Below, piece after piece: positions 45,762-53,803 of a stretch of 64,000 nucleotides of DNA. The DNA is from Limnohabitans curvus (lineage in GTDB: Bacteria > Pseudomonadota > Gammaproteobacteria > Burkholderiales > Burkholderiaceae_C). Each line of letters opens with the position of its first letter. The stretch's first letter is position 1. The notes below the pieces were generated by a model. That model saw nothing but the letters and a program-made list of their open reading frames with translations. It made no database searches and had not been told where the DNA came from. A program made the translations under genes and the position numbers. The DNA is taken from contig NZ_NESP01000001.1 of the NCBI RefSeq assembly GCF_003063475.1, positions 744,001-808,000 of the forward strand, written 5' to 3'.

Positions 45762-46763
45762 TTACAGCTTGACGAGCACCGCGCCCCAAGTGAAGCCGCC
45801 GCCCACGCCTTCGAGCATGAGGGTCTCGCCTTTTTTCACTTGACCGCTACGCACGGCCTTGTCCAATGCCAATGGAATGGACGCAGCCGAGGTATTGCCA
45901 TGATCGTGAACGGTCAAAACCACCTTTTCCATAGGTAGTTTCAGCTTTTTGGCTGTGCTTTGGATAATGCGGATGTTGGCTTGGTGTGGAATCAGCCAAT
46001 CGATGTCGCTGTCCGTCAAACCTGCTTTGTCGAGCACGGTGCGTGCGGCACCTTCCAGCAAACCCACAGCCAGTTTGAACACGGCTTGACCGTCCATCTT
46101 GAGCACAGGGTCGCCCAAAATGTTGCCATTGCGCACATGACCTGGCACGCACAAGATGCCCACATGTTTGCCATCGGCGTGGATGTCAGTGGCCAAGATG
46201 CCGGGCGTCTCAGACGCTTCCAGCACCACCGCGCCAGCGCCGTCACCAAACAACACACAAGTGGTGCGGTCTTGGAAGTCGAGCAAGCGCGAGAAAATCT
46301 CAGAGCCCACCACCAAAGCACGTTTGGCCGAGCCCGCGCGAATCATGGCGTCGGCCACCGTCAGCGCGTAAATAAAACCACTGCACACCGCCTGCACGTC
46401 AAACGCGGGGGCGCCTGCAATCCCAACAGCCTCTTCGTCCAACTGGGCCAGCTTGTGCTGCAAGATACAAGCGGTCGATGGGAACACCATGTCTGGGCTA
46501 GACGTGGCCACAATGATGAGGTCAATGTCTTGGGGACGGCGACCCGCGGCGTCGAGGGCTTGTTTGCAAGCCTCAAAAGCCAAATCGCTGCTGTTCATCT
46601 CTGGTGCCGCAAAATGGCGGGCACGGATGCCTGTGCGCTCAACAATCCATTCGTCAGAGCTTTCCACACCTTGTGCGGCCAGTTCTGCGACCAAGTCTGC
46701 GTTGGTCAACCGGCGAGGTGGGAGAAAACTTCCGGTGCCAGTGATTCGGGAGAAAAGGGTCAT
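45762..46763 (-). CDS. fabH: 3-oxoacyl-[ACP] synthase III
   Basis: FabH starts fatty-acid synthesis by condensing acetyl-CoA with malonyl-ACP. The 333-residue protein has the active Cys in [13 protein letters not shown], the His in [11 protein letters not shown] and the Asn in [15 protein letters not shown]. It is 12 bp after plsX and belongs to the plsX-fabH-fabD-fabG run. Confidence 0.97.
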   Translation of the reverse strand: MTLFSRITGTGSFLPPRRLTNADLVAELAAQGVESSDEWIVERTGIRARHFAAPEMNSSDLAFEACKQALDAAGRRPQDIDLIIVATSSPDMVFPSTACILQHKLAQLDEEAVGIAGAPAFDVQAVCSGFIYALTVADAMIRAGSAKRALVVGSEIFSRLLDFQDRTTCVLFGDGAGAVVLEASETPGILATDIHADGKHVGILCVPGHVRNGNILGDPVLKMDGQAVFKLAVGLLEGAARTVLDKAGLTDSDIDWLIPHQANIRIIQSTAKKLKLPMEKVVLTVHDHGNTSAASIPLALDKAVRSGQVKKGETLMLEGVGGGFTWGAVLVKL

Positions 46764-46775
46764 TAATCAGGTGGC

Positions 46776-47807
46776 TCAGGCCGAGGCGTCTGATTGTCCT
46801 AGGGCTAACAAAGGAGCCGCATGGGCAATGCGTGAACGCACACGTTCGAGCAAGTTGTGGTGGGCTGCATCATACGCGCGGTTCAAAGCAGTACCAAAGG
46901 CCACATCATCGGCGGAACCGTGGCTCTTAAAAACAATGCCGTTCAAACCCAAAAGCGCGGCGCCGTTGTAACGGCGGTGGTCCACCTTGTCTTTGAAATC
47001 AGAAAGAACAGGATAAGCAAAGATAGCCGAAATTTTCGTGAGGATGTTGCGCGTAAACGAATTTTTCAGTGTTTCACTGATCTTGTGCGCCAAGCCTTCG
47101 CTGGCTTTCAAGGCCACATTACCGACAAAGCCATCGCACACGATCAAATTGACCGTGCCTTGGTAAATGTCGTTGCCTTCGACGTTGCCATAGAAGTTCA
47201 AATCACCAGATTTAGCAGCAGTTCGTAGCAGTTCACCTGTTTTTTTGATAACTTCGTTGCCTTTGATATCTTCTTCGCCGATGTTCAGCAAACCCACCGT
47301 GGGGCTTTCAATGTTGTCAAGCACCGAAACCAGTGCCGAACCCATGACAGCGAACTGCAACAAATGCTGAGGCGTGCAATCCACGTTGGCCCCCAAATCG
47401 AGCATGGTGGTGCCGCCGCCTTTGAAGTCGGGCATGCGACCCGCAATGGCTGGACGGTCAATGCCGTCGATCGTTTTGAGCACATAGCGTGCGATCGCCA
47501 TCAAAGCGCCCGTGTTACCAGCAGATACCACCGCTTGAGCGGCACCGCTCTTGACCTGCTCAATCGCGACGCGCATAGACGAGTCCTTCTTGCGGCGCAA
47601 GGCAACTTCGATGGGGTCGTCCATGGCCACCACGTCGGAGGCCGCGACCACTTGAGCTTGGGGGTGTGAAAAAGACGACAACGCATCGGGCAGACCCACC
47701 AGCAAGAGCTTGGCGTCTGGATGCGTGTCTAAGAAACGGCGACAGGCCACGAGTGTGACACGCGGGCCATGGTCGCCACCCATGCAATCAACAGCAAGAG
47801 TGGTCAT
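46776..47807 (-). CDS. plsX: Phosphate acyltransferase PlsX
   Basis: PlsX makes acyl-phosphate from acyl-ACP for phospholipid synthesis. The 343-residue protein has the family's N-terminal [15 protein letters not shown], the segment [11 protein letters not shown] and the LDLGANVDC strand. It is between rpmF and fabH. The conserved order couples ribosome and membrane synthesis. Confidence 0.97.
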   Translation of the reverse strand: MTTLAVDCMGGDHGPRVTLVACRRFLDTHPDAKLLLVGLPDALSSFSHPQAQVVAASDVVAMDDPIEVALRRKKDSSMRVAIEQVKSGAAQAVVSAGNTGALMAIARYVLKTIDGIDRPAIAGRMPDFKGGGTTMLDLGANVDCTPQHLLQFAVMGSALVSVLDNIESPTVGLLNIGEEDIKGNEVIKKTGELLRTAAKSGDLNFYGNVEGNDIYQGTVNLIVCDGFVGNVALKASEGLAHKISETLKNSFTRNILTKISAIFAYPVLSDFKDKVDHRRYNGAALLGLNGIVFKSHGSADDVAFGTALNRAYDAAHHNLLERVRSRIAHAAPLLALGQSDASA

Positions 47808-47882
47808 GCAGGTTTCTTCTCGTCAAAAAAACAAAAGCCCGAGGCGCCTAAGACAGCCACGGGCCAATGAAGAATGAAGTAA

Positions 47883-48065
47883 TTAAGCTTCAGACTTGGT
47901 CTTCAACACTTTGCGACCACGGTAGAAACCGGTGGGGCTGATGTGATGACGCAAGTGAATTTCACCAGTCGTTGGCTCAACGGCTGTACCTGGGGCTGTC
48001 AACGCTGTGTGAGAGTTGTGCATGCCGCGCTTGGAAGGAGATTTTTTATTTTGCTGAACAGCCAT
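47883..48065 (-). CDS. rpmF: 50S ribosomal protein L32
   Basis: The 60-residue protein has the L32 pattern: [21 protein letters not shown] and, near the C-terminus, [20 protein letters not shown]. It has no zinc-binding cysteines, so it is the C-minus type. yceD lies upstream and plsX downstream, the standard context. Confidence 0.97.
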   Translation of the reverse strand: MAVQQNKKSPSKRGMHNSHTALTAPGTAVEPTTGEIHLRHHISPTGFYRGRKVLKTKSEA

Positions 48066-48145
48066 GATCGGCTCCTGGAACTAAATGTGGTTGATCATTG
48101 GGCCACAAACCAACCGGGGTCAGCGTGACACGAAGCCTAAGATTA

Positions 48146-48151
48146 TAGCCC
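48146..48151 (-). promoter_or_regulatory. Possible -10 hexamer for rpmF-plsX
   Basis: A leftward TATAAT lies just after yceD, about 80 bp before the rpmF start. No convincing -35 hexamer is at the expected distance, so the promoter is only suggested. Confidence 0.3.
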
Positions 48152-48164
48152 AACTCCCCAGGTT

Positions 48165-48704
48165 TCAGTGCTTGCGCGTTTTGAGCGATGCCAACACAGC
48201 AAACGGGTTGGGCTTGGCCTCCGACAAGATGGCCTCCTCTTCTGGCGAAGTTGGTGCCTGCTCACTCAAACATGCAGGATGCATAGGCACCAAAGGCATG
48301 CTCATGAGCAACTCATCCTCAATCAACGCCATCAAATCGAAGCTGTCCTCCAAGACCAACAGGTCTTCTTCCGACTCGTCGTCTTCCGCCAAAGCCGTGG
48401 CTTCATCGGCCACAAAGCGAAAATCTTGCTCAATCAGCAACTCCACCGGCACGGGGTGCAAACAGCGTTGACACGTCAAAGGCACGGTCGCTTTAGCTTC
48501 GAGGTGCAACCACGTCGCGTCTTTGCCGCTTTGGTCTGGGTCGAGGGCGCCTTGCGCTGACCACGACACATGACCCGTGACCTCGCCACTGCAGTCTGCG
48601 GCCAAGCGCTCAAACTCAACGAGCGGTGTATCGCCCTCCAAATGCATTTGCGCTTTGGCAAAGGCTTTGACATCGAGGGCGTGAAGGTTCTTTGGTTTTT
48701 GCAT
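48165..48704 (-). CDS. yceD: YceD (DUF177) family protein
   Basis: YceD is a conserved protein of unclear function, always upstream of rpmF and linked to 23S rRNA accumulation. The 179-residue protein starts MQKPKNLHALDVK; an ATG eight codons upstream is less consistent with the family. It has the TCQRCLHPV motif and an acidic region EDDESEEDLLVLED. It is divergent from maf with 26 bp between starts. Confidence 0.9.
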   Translation of the reverse strand: MQKPKNLHALDVKAFAKAQMHLEGDTPLVEFERLAADCSGEVTGHVSWSAQGALDPDQSGKDATWLHLEAKATVPLTCQRCLHPVPVELLIEQDFRFVADEATALAEDDESEEDLLVLEDSFDLMALIEDELLMSMPLVPMHPACLSEQAPTSPEEEAILSEAKPNPFAVLASLKTRKH

Positions 48705-48730
48705 GCGCGCCAGTGTAAGAGAATCCACCC

Positions 48731-49336
48731 ATGTCTATTGCTCAACGCGCCCTGATTTTGGGCTCTACCTCCCGTTACCGCCGTGAATTGCTGCAACGCT
48801 TGCGCGTGCCTTTTGACGTGGTCAGCCCCGAAGTCGACGAAACCCCGCTGCCAGACGAAACCCCACTAGCCCTCGCCACCCGTTTGGCCAAAGCCAAAGC
48901 CAAAGCCGTGGCAGCGCTTCACCCCAACGCGGTGGTGATTGGCTCAGACCAAGTAGCCGACCTCAACGGCGAACCACTGGGCAAGCCCGGCACCCACGAA
49001 CGCGCCGTACTGCAACTGCAACGCATGCGCGGTCAAACCGTGGTGTTTCAAACCGCCGTGTCGGTGGTGTGCCAAGCCAGCGGCTTTGAACAAACCGAAC
49101 TCGCCCAAATCAAGGTGCGCTTTCGCGACCTGAGCGACGCCGAAATCGACGCCTATTTGCGCGCCGAAGAACCCTACGACTGCGCAGGCAGCGCCAAAAG
49201 CGAAGGGCTGGGCATTGCCCTGCTCGATGCCATCGACAACGACGACCCCACCGCCCTCATTGGCTTGCCCATGATTCGCACCGCCCGCTTGTTGCGCGCG
49301 GCTGGCATTGACTTGCTGGGAGCGATCAAGCCATGA
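48731..49336 (+). CDS. Maf/YceF-family nucleotide pyrophosphatase
   Basis: Maf-like proteins hydrolyse modified or non-canonical nucleoside triphosphates. The 201-residue protein has LGSTSRYRRELL, SPEVDETPLPDE, VVIGSDQVADLNG with the catalytic Asp, and the late YDCAGSAKSEGLG. The YRR element and SDQV fit the YceF (7-methyl-GTP) subgroup. Its stop overlaps the start of the next gene (ATGA). Confidence 0.9.
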   Translation: MSIAQRALILGSTSRYRRELLQRLRVPFDVVSPEVDETPLPDETPLALATRLAKAKAKAVAALHPNAVVIGSDQVADLNGEPLGKPGTHERAVLQLQRMRGQTVVFQTAVSVVCQASGFEQTELAQIKVRFRDLSDAEIDAYLRAEEPYDCAGSAKSEGLGIALLDAIDNDDPTALIGLPMIRTARLLRAAGIDLLGAIKP

Positions 49337-50103
49337 CCGCGCCAACCCAAAAAGGCACGCTTTACCTCGTGCCCACCCCACTGGACTTTGGCTGCGACAC
49401 CCAAGCTCCCATCACCGATGTGCTGCCGCAAGAGACCTTGCGTGTGGCCGCCGGCGTGACGCACTGGATCACCGAAAACGCCAAAAGCACCCGCGCCTTC
49501 TTGAAGCGCGTCGATGCCCATGTGCCGCTGGCCCAAACCATCCAAGAAAACACCATCACCGAGTTGCCCCGCGAGGTGCACAAAAAAGGCGACCACACGG
49601 GCGACTTTGATGCCAAGCCCATGCTCAAAGCTGCGTTGGCGGGTCACGATGTGGGCTTGGTCAGCGAAGCGGGCATGCCTGCCGTGGCAGACCCCGGCTC
49701 GTCTGTGGTGCGCGCTGCGCATGAACTGGGCATTCGCGTGGTGCCGCTGGTCGGCCCTGTGTCGTTGCTGCTGGCCTTGGCCGCCAGTGGTTTGAACGGC
49801 CAAAACTTTGCGTTTGTCGGCTACTTGCCACAAGACGGCGCGGCACGCACGCAGCGCTTGCGCGAGCTAGAAGGCCTCGCTGCCAAACACGGCCAAACTC
49901 AGATGTTCATCGAAACGCCCTACCGCAACCAAGCCCTGTGGGATGCGCTGGTGAACGGCCTGCAAGGTAACACCCGCTTGGCAAGCGCCAGCGGTTTGAC
50001 CATGGCCAGCATGCAAGTGCAATGCAAAACGGTGCAGGCTTGGCGCAGTGCGGGCAAGGCGCAAATCTCGGGTGAGCCGACTGTGTTTTTAATTGGCAAG
50101 TAA
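49333..50103 (+). CDS. RsmI-like SAM-dependent methyltransferase
   Basis: The 256-residue protein has the tetrapyrrole-methylase fold: GTLYLVPTPLDFG at the N-terminus, GLVSEAGMPAVADPGSSVVRAAHELG as SAM-binding loop, and VVPLVGPVSLLLALAASG. It is close to RsmI, which 2'-O-methylates C1402 of 16S rRNA, but lacks the usual RsmI length and start. Burkholderiales often carry such a second, uncharacterised paralogue beside maf. It is translationally coupled to maf. Confidence 0.85.
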   Translation: MTAPTQKGTLYLVPTPLDFGCDTQAPITDVLPQETLRVAAGVTHWITENAKSTRAFLKRVDAHVPLAQTIQENTITELPREVHKKGDHTGDFDAKPMLKAALAGHDVGLVSEAGMPAVADPGSSVVRAAHELGIRVVPLVGPVSLLLALAASGLNGQNFAFVGYLPQDGAARTQRLRELEGLAAKHGQTQMFIETPYRNQALWDALVNGLQGNTRLASASGLTMASMQVQCKTVQAWRSAGKAQISGEPTVFLIGK

Positions 50104-50120
50104 TGCGGCACAGCACCATG

Positions 50121-50151
50121 AAAAAAGGCTCCTTTCGGAGCCTTTTACTTT
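50121..50151 (+). terminator. Terminator after the maf/methyltransferase pair
   Basis: Stem AAGGCTCC/GGAGCCTT around TTTC, with AAAA upstream and TTTTACTTTT downstream. Lies about 17 bp after the methyltransferase stop. Confidence 0.85.
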
Positions 50152-50201
50152 TACAGCGACAGCGAGCAAGTCGCTGGCCATCTATGAAATAACAGCGCAA
50201 A

Positions 50202-51170
50202 TCAACGCACTTGGGGCATGGTCTGCATGGCCCGCACCGCACCTTCGCCAATGGCAGCGCCAAAGCGTTTCGCCAAGCGCTCAGCCACGTTGTCATGACG
50301 GGTGTAGTCAATGATGTCTTCGGCTTTCACGATTTCACGAGCCACGTAGTCGAGGTTGCCCAAGCCGTCGGCCAAGCCCAAGTCCACCGCTTGTTCGCCG
50401 CTCCAAAACAAGCCGCTGAACAATTCAGGCGTTTCTTTCAAGCGCTTGCCACGGCCATCGCGCACCACTTGGATGAACTGTTGGTGAATTTGGTCGAGCA
50501 AGGTTTGTGCGTGTGCGCGTTGGGGTTTGGTTTGTGGGCTGAAGGGGTCAAGGAAACCTTTGTTCACGCCCGCCGTCATCAAGCGGCGCTCCACGCCGAG
50601 CTTGTCCATCAAGCCGGTGAAACCAAAACCATCCATGAGCACACCAATGCTGCCCACGATGCTGGCTTTGTCCACGTAAATTTCATCAGCGGCCACCGCG
50701 ATGTAATAAGCCGCCGAAGCACATGACTCTTCCACCACGGCATACACCGGCTTTTTGTGCTTTTCTTTCAAGCGACGAATTTCGTCGTTGATGATGCCCG
50801 CTTGCACGGGGCTGCCACCAGGCGAGTTGATTTGCAACACCACCGCTTGCGAGCCTTCGTCTTCAAACGCAGCGCGCAAAGCGGTAACCACCCACTCGGC
50901 GCTGGCATCGGCACCATCGGCAATATCACCTTTGATGGCCACCACAGCGGTGTGCGGCTGGCTGGGGCTGGTGCCACCGACGCCGCCTTTGTGCATGCCC
51001 GTCCAGAGCAACACGACCACCAAAGCAAACCAAGCCATGCGGAAAAAGATGCGCCAGCGGCGGCTGGCACGTTGCTCGGCCAGGGTGGCGAACGCCAAGC
51101 GCTCCAAGGTGTCGCGCTCCCACACTGTTTTGTGGCTGGGGTTTTCGGGGTTTGCGTGATGTTCAGACAT
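50202..51170 (-). CDS. SppA-type signal peptide peptidase (S49)
   Basis: The 322-residue protein is a short single-domain S49 peptidase that degrades signal peptides at the inner membrane. It has one membrane segment (FFRMAWFALVVVLLWTGM), LQINSPGGSPVQAG, the nucleophile Ser in VEESCASAAYYIAVAAD, and the Lys-containing DKASIVGSIGVLMDGFGF region. It heads nothing; the Rieske gene is 19 bp upstream on the same strand. Confidence 0.9.
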   Translation of the reverse strand: MSEHHANPENPSHKTVWERDTLERLAFATLAEQRASRRWRIFFRMAWFALVVVLLWTGMHKGGVGGTSPSQPHTAVVAIKGDIADGADASAEWVVTALRAAFEDEGSQAVVLQINSPGGSPVQAGIINDEIRRLKEKHKKPVYAVVEESCASAAYYIAVAADEIYVDKASIVGSIGVLMDGFGFTGLMDKLGVERRLMTAGVNKGFLDPFSPQTKPQRAHAQTLLDQIHQQFIQVVRDGRGKRLKETPELFSGLFWSGEQAVDLGLADGLGNLDYVAREIVKAEDIIDYTRHDNVAERLAKRFGAAIGEGAVRAMQTMPQVR

Positions 51171-51189
51171 GTCAGGAGGTTTTCACAAA

Positions 51190-51573
51190 TTAATCTAGAA
51201 ATTCGAAAGGCTTTAAGTTGTACGCAGTATGCCAGTGGACCACGCCATCCAGTTCGCTGAGCGCAATCTTGACCAAGCCACCTCGGCAAGGCCCGCCTGC
51301 GCATTCACCGGTGTCGGGCGCGTATTCAGCGCCGTGCGTGGCGCACAACAGCCAGCGACCTGAGGCATCAAAAAACTGGTCCGGCTGGTAATCCATTTCC
51401 ATCGCCACATGCGTGCATCGGTTCAGATAAGCATGCGGCTGGCCTTCAAAACGAATCGCAAAGGCGCGGCAGGTTTGACCGGCAAACACCACATCAAACG
51501 GCACAGCGCGGCCGCCTTCGGCCAAGTCTGCGCTGTTGCACAGGGGAATCACGTGTGGCAAAGAATCAGGCAT
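51190..51573 (-). CDS. Rieske-type [2Fe-2S] protein
   Basis: The 127-residue protein has the two halves of a Rieske cluster site, RCTHVAMEM (CxH) and LLCATHGAEYAPDTG (CxxH). It has no signal peptide or membrane part, so it is a soluble ferredoxin-like Rieske protein of the dioxygenase-ferredoxin kind. Its redox partner is not evident. It overlaps the gph-like gene by 8 bp in the series rluC-gph-Rieske-sppA, an order common in Burkholderiales. Confidence 0.9.
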   Translation of the reverse strand: MPDSLPHVIPLCNSADLAEGGRAVPFDVVFAGQTCRAFAIRFEGQPHAYLNRCTHVAMEMDYQPDQFFDASGRWLLCATHGAEYAPDTGECAGGPCRGGLVKIALSELDGVVHWHTAYNLKPFEFLD

Positions 51574-52225
51574 GGGCGGACAACCAATCGTGCAACTCCT
51601 TCACAGAGTGCGCGATGAATCGTGGGTTCAGCGGTTCAAACTGGCCGTGGTCGTGCGCGCCGTAGCTCACGCCCACACTGGCGCATCCTGCGTTGACCGC
51701 CATTTGCAAGTCGTGCGTGGTGTCGCCAATCATCAAGGTGCGCTCGGGCTCGACGCCAAACTCGCGCATCAGCTCGTGCAACATGCGCGGGTGCGGTTTA
51801 CCTGCCGTTTCGTCTGCCGTGCGCGAGCCATCGAACACACCTTTGAGTTCGGACGTGTGCAAAGCTTCGTCCAAACCACGGCGGCTTTTGCCTGTGGCGA
51901 CCGCCAGCCAGTGGTGGCGTTCACGCAAAGTGGCCAGCAAAGGCAACACGCCTTCAAACAAAGCAATGTCATTGGCGTGCTTCATGTAATGAAAGCGGTA
52001 GCGCTCGCCCAGCAACGGGTATTTGTCTTGCGGTACATCCGGCGCGGCATGGGCCAAGGCTTGCATGAGCGCCATGCCAATCACATACGAGGCAGCCTCA
52101 TCCGAGGGCTTGGCCCCGCCCACATCCACCACCGCCAACTGAATGCAGCGGGTGATGATTTGCGTGGAGTCAAACAGCGTGCCGTCCCAATCGAAGGCGA
52201 TCAAATCAAACTGGCGTGGGCGCAT
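51566..52225 (-). CDS. gph: HAD-family phosphatase (phosphoglycolate-phosphatase-like)
   Basis: The 219-residue HAD hydrolase has motif I FDWDGTLFD with the nucleophile Asp, motif II AVATGKSRRG, motif III KPHPRM and motif IV IGDTTHDLQMAVNAG. A helical cap lies between motifs I and II. Close relatives are named Gph, but HAD substrates cannot be settled from motifs. It sits 3 bp after rluC. Confidence 0.85.
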   Translation of the reverse strand: MRPRQFDLIAFDWDGTLFDSTQIITRCIQLAVVDVGGAKPSDEAASYVIGMALMQALAHAAPDVPQDKYPLLGERYRFHYMKHANDIALFEGVLPLLATLRERHHWLAVATGKSRRGLDEALHTSELKGVFDGSRTADETAGKPHPRMLHELMREFGVEPERTLMIGDTTHDLQMAVNAGCASVGVSYGAHDHGQFEPLNPRFIAHSVKELHDWLSAHA

Positions 52226-52228
52226 GGC

Positions 52229-53242
52229 TTAAACGTCGAGATGCGGTTGGATGATGGGCGGCTGGACCGAGTCCACGAAGTTTTTCAACTCCGGTGGCAG
52301 CGGCGCTTGCAAGGTGACGAGACGATGGCTTTGCGGATGCTGAAACTTGAGCTGCCACGCATGCAAGAACATGCGCTTGAGGCCCATCTTTTGCAGAATT
52401 TTGTTTTGCTCGAAATCGCCGTATTTGTCGTCACCCGCAATCGGGTGACCTTGGCTGGCCAGATGCACACGAATTTGGTGGGTGCGCCCCGTCTTGATGG
52501 TCACTTCCAACAAAGTGTAGGGGCCCACTGTGCGCGCCACGCGCACCAGCGTGATGGAACGCATGCCGTTGGGGTCGTCTTTGCCAACCACCTTGACGCG
52601 GCGCTCACCCTCGCCCACGCCGTTTTCGACCGTGTACTTGAACAAAGGCGAGTCGATCACCTTTTTATTCGACGGCCACAGGCCCAACACCAACGCCAAA
52701 TACGTTTTGCCGGTTTCGCGGTCGCGGAATTGGTCCTGCAAGTTTTTCAGTGCGCTGCGCTTTTTGGCCACCAGCAACACGCCCGAGGTTTCGCGGTCCA
52801 AACGGTGCACCAGCTCCAAATTGGTTGAGGCGGGGCGGGCCCGGCGCAGTTGCTCGATCACGCCAAAGCTCACGCCGCTGCCGCCGTGCACGGCCACGCC
52901 AGCGGGCTTGTCGATGGCCATCATGCACTCGTCTTCCATCAGCACAGGAAATTCACGGGCTGGGGCGGGCGCATCGGCCTTGGCCTGCACTTGGGCTGAG
53001 ATGCGCACCGGCGGTAAACGGATCAAATCGCCCGCCTCCACCCGTTGCTCGGCAGAGGCGCGGCCTTTGTTCACCCGCACTTCGCCGGAGCGAATGATGC
53101 GGTAAACGTGGGTTTTTGGCACACCCTTGAGGTGGCGCATGAGGAAGTTGTCCAGGCGTTGACCCGCCGAGTCTTCATCGACCGTGAGTGTTTTTACCGA
53201 AGGGGTGGGGGTTGGGGCCAAAGCCCCTATAATGTGATTCAC
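52229..53242 (-). CDS. rluC: 23S rRNA pseudouridine synthase RluC
   Basis: RluC isomerises uridines 955, 2504 and 2580 of 23S rRNA. The 337-residue protein has an N-terminal S4 RNA-binding domain (QRLDNFLMRHLKGVPKTHVYRIIRSGEVRVN) and the synthase domain with the catalytic Asp in LVHRLDRETSGVLLVAKK. It is divergent from rne, the common rluC/rne pair. Confidence 0.95.
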   Translation of the reverse strand: MNHIIGALAPTPTPSVKTLTVDEDSAGQRLDNFLMRHLKGVPKTHVYRIIRSGEVRVNKGRASAEQRVEAGDLIRLPPVRISAQVQAKADAPAPAREFPVLMEDECMMAIDKPAGVAVHGGSGVSFGVIEQLRRARPASTNLELVHRLDRETSGVLLVAKKRSALKNLQDQFRDRETGKTYLALVLGLWPSNKKVIDSPLFKYTVENGVGEGERRVKVVGKDDPNGMRSITLVRVARTVGPYTLLEVTIKTGRTHQIRVHLASQGHPIAGDDKYGDFEQNKILQKMGLKRMFLHAWQLKFQHPQSHRLVTLQAPLPPELKNFVDSVQPPIIQPHLDV

Positions 53243-53803
53243 CAGCGTTTTGCTCTAAGTGCTTGATTTAACACAGATTAGACCATGTACTGACGAACGC
53301 GGTAAGGTCGATGCCCCTTTTGTGCCCGAGACGCAGACCCAGTACCCAAGAGACTGAGTGGCCCTCGCCCCAAAAGTTGAGCCGACGATCAGAAAACACT
53401 GAAACGGAATACCCCAAGTTGTGGAGGCTCTTTTTTTAAAAGCCTCCATGACGGATCTCTGCGAGAAGCAAAAACGATGGTTGTGGCAATGATGATGTTG
53501 ATGGAACTCTGCACAGAGTGGCTTTTGCCACCGACTGTGTGCAGCGTTGCGCGTCGCACTCTTGCCAGCTGGACCAGCCCTGTCTCCCCTGCACCGGCTC
53601 ATCAAGCCACGCACTCGACAACAGGACAACCGCGACTTCTTGCCCTTATCCACGCGCCCACCCACCGTCCCCTGCGCTGATCTCACATTGATTAGCGCGG
53701 CGGCGACGGTCTCAGCGGCAATTCCCTTCGTTCTCTGACGTCCCTCAGGCATCGTTGGCCCGTCATGGGCCTGTGATGATTTGACACGTGAAGGAACCGC
53801 ATC
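53243..53803 (+). promoter_or_regulatory. rne: Long rne leader region with stem-loops
   Basis: No credible gene lies in these 561 bp. Two clear hairpins occur: GGAGGCT...AGCCTCC (53423-53448, loop CTTTTTTTAAA) and TGCACA-gag-TGGC...GCCA...TGTGCA (53510-53543). A TATAAT at 53229-53234 has no good -35. In E. coli and relatives rne mRNA has a long 5' leader by which RNase E cuts its own message; the leader here is likely to do the same, although no sequence match to that leader is claimed. Confidence 0.55.

Noticed and set aside
53229..53234. TATAAT as a proven rne promoter
   Set aside because: The hexamer is perfect but no acceptable -35 is found 16-18 bp upstream, and it lies inside the rluC coding start.
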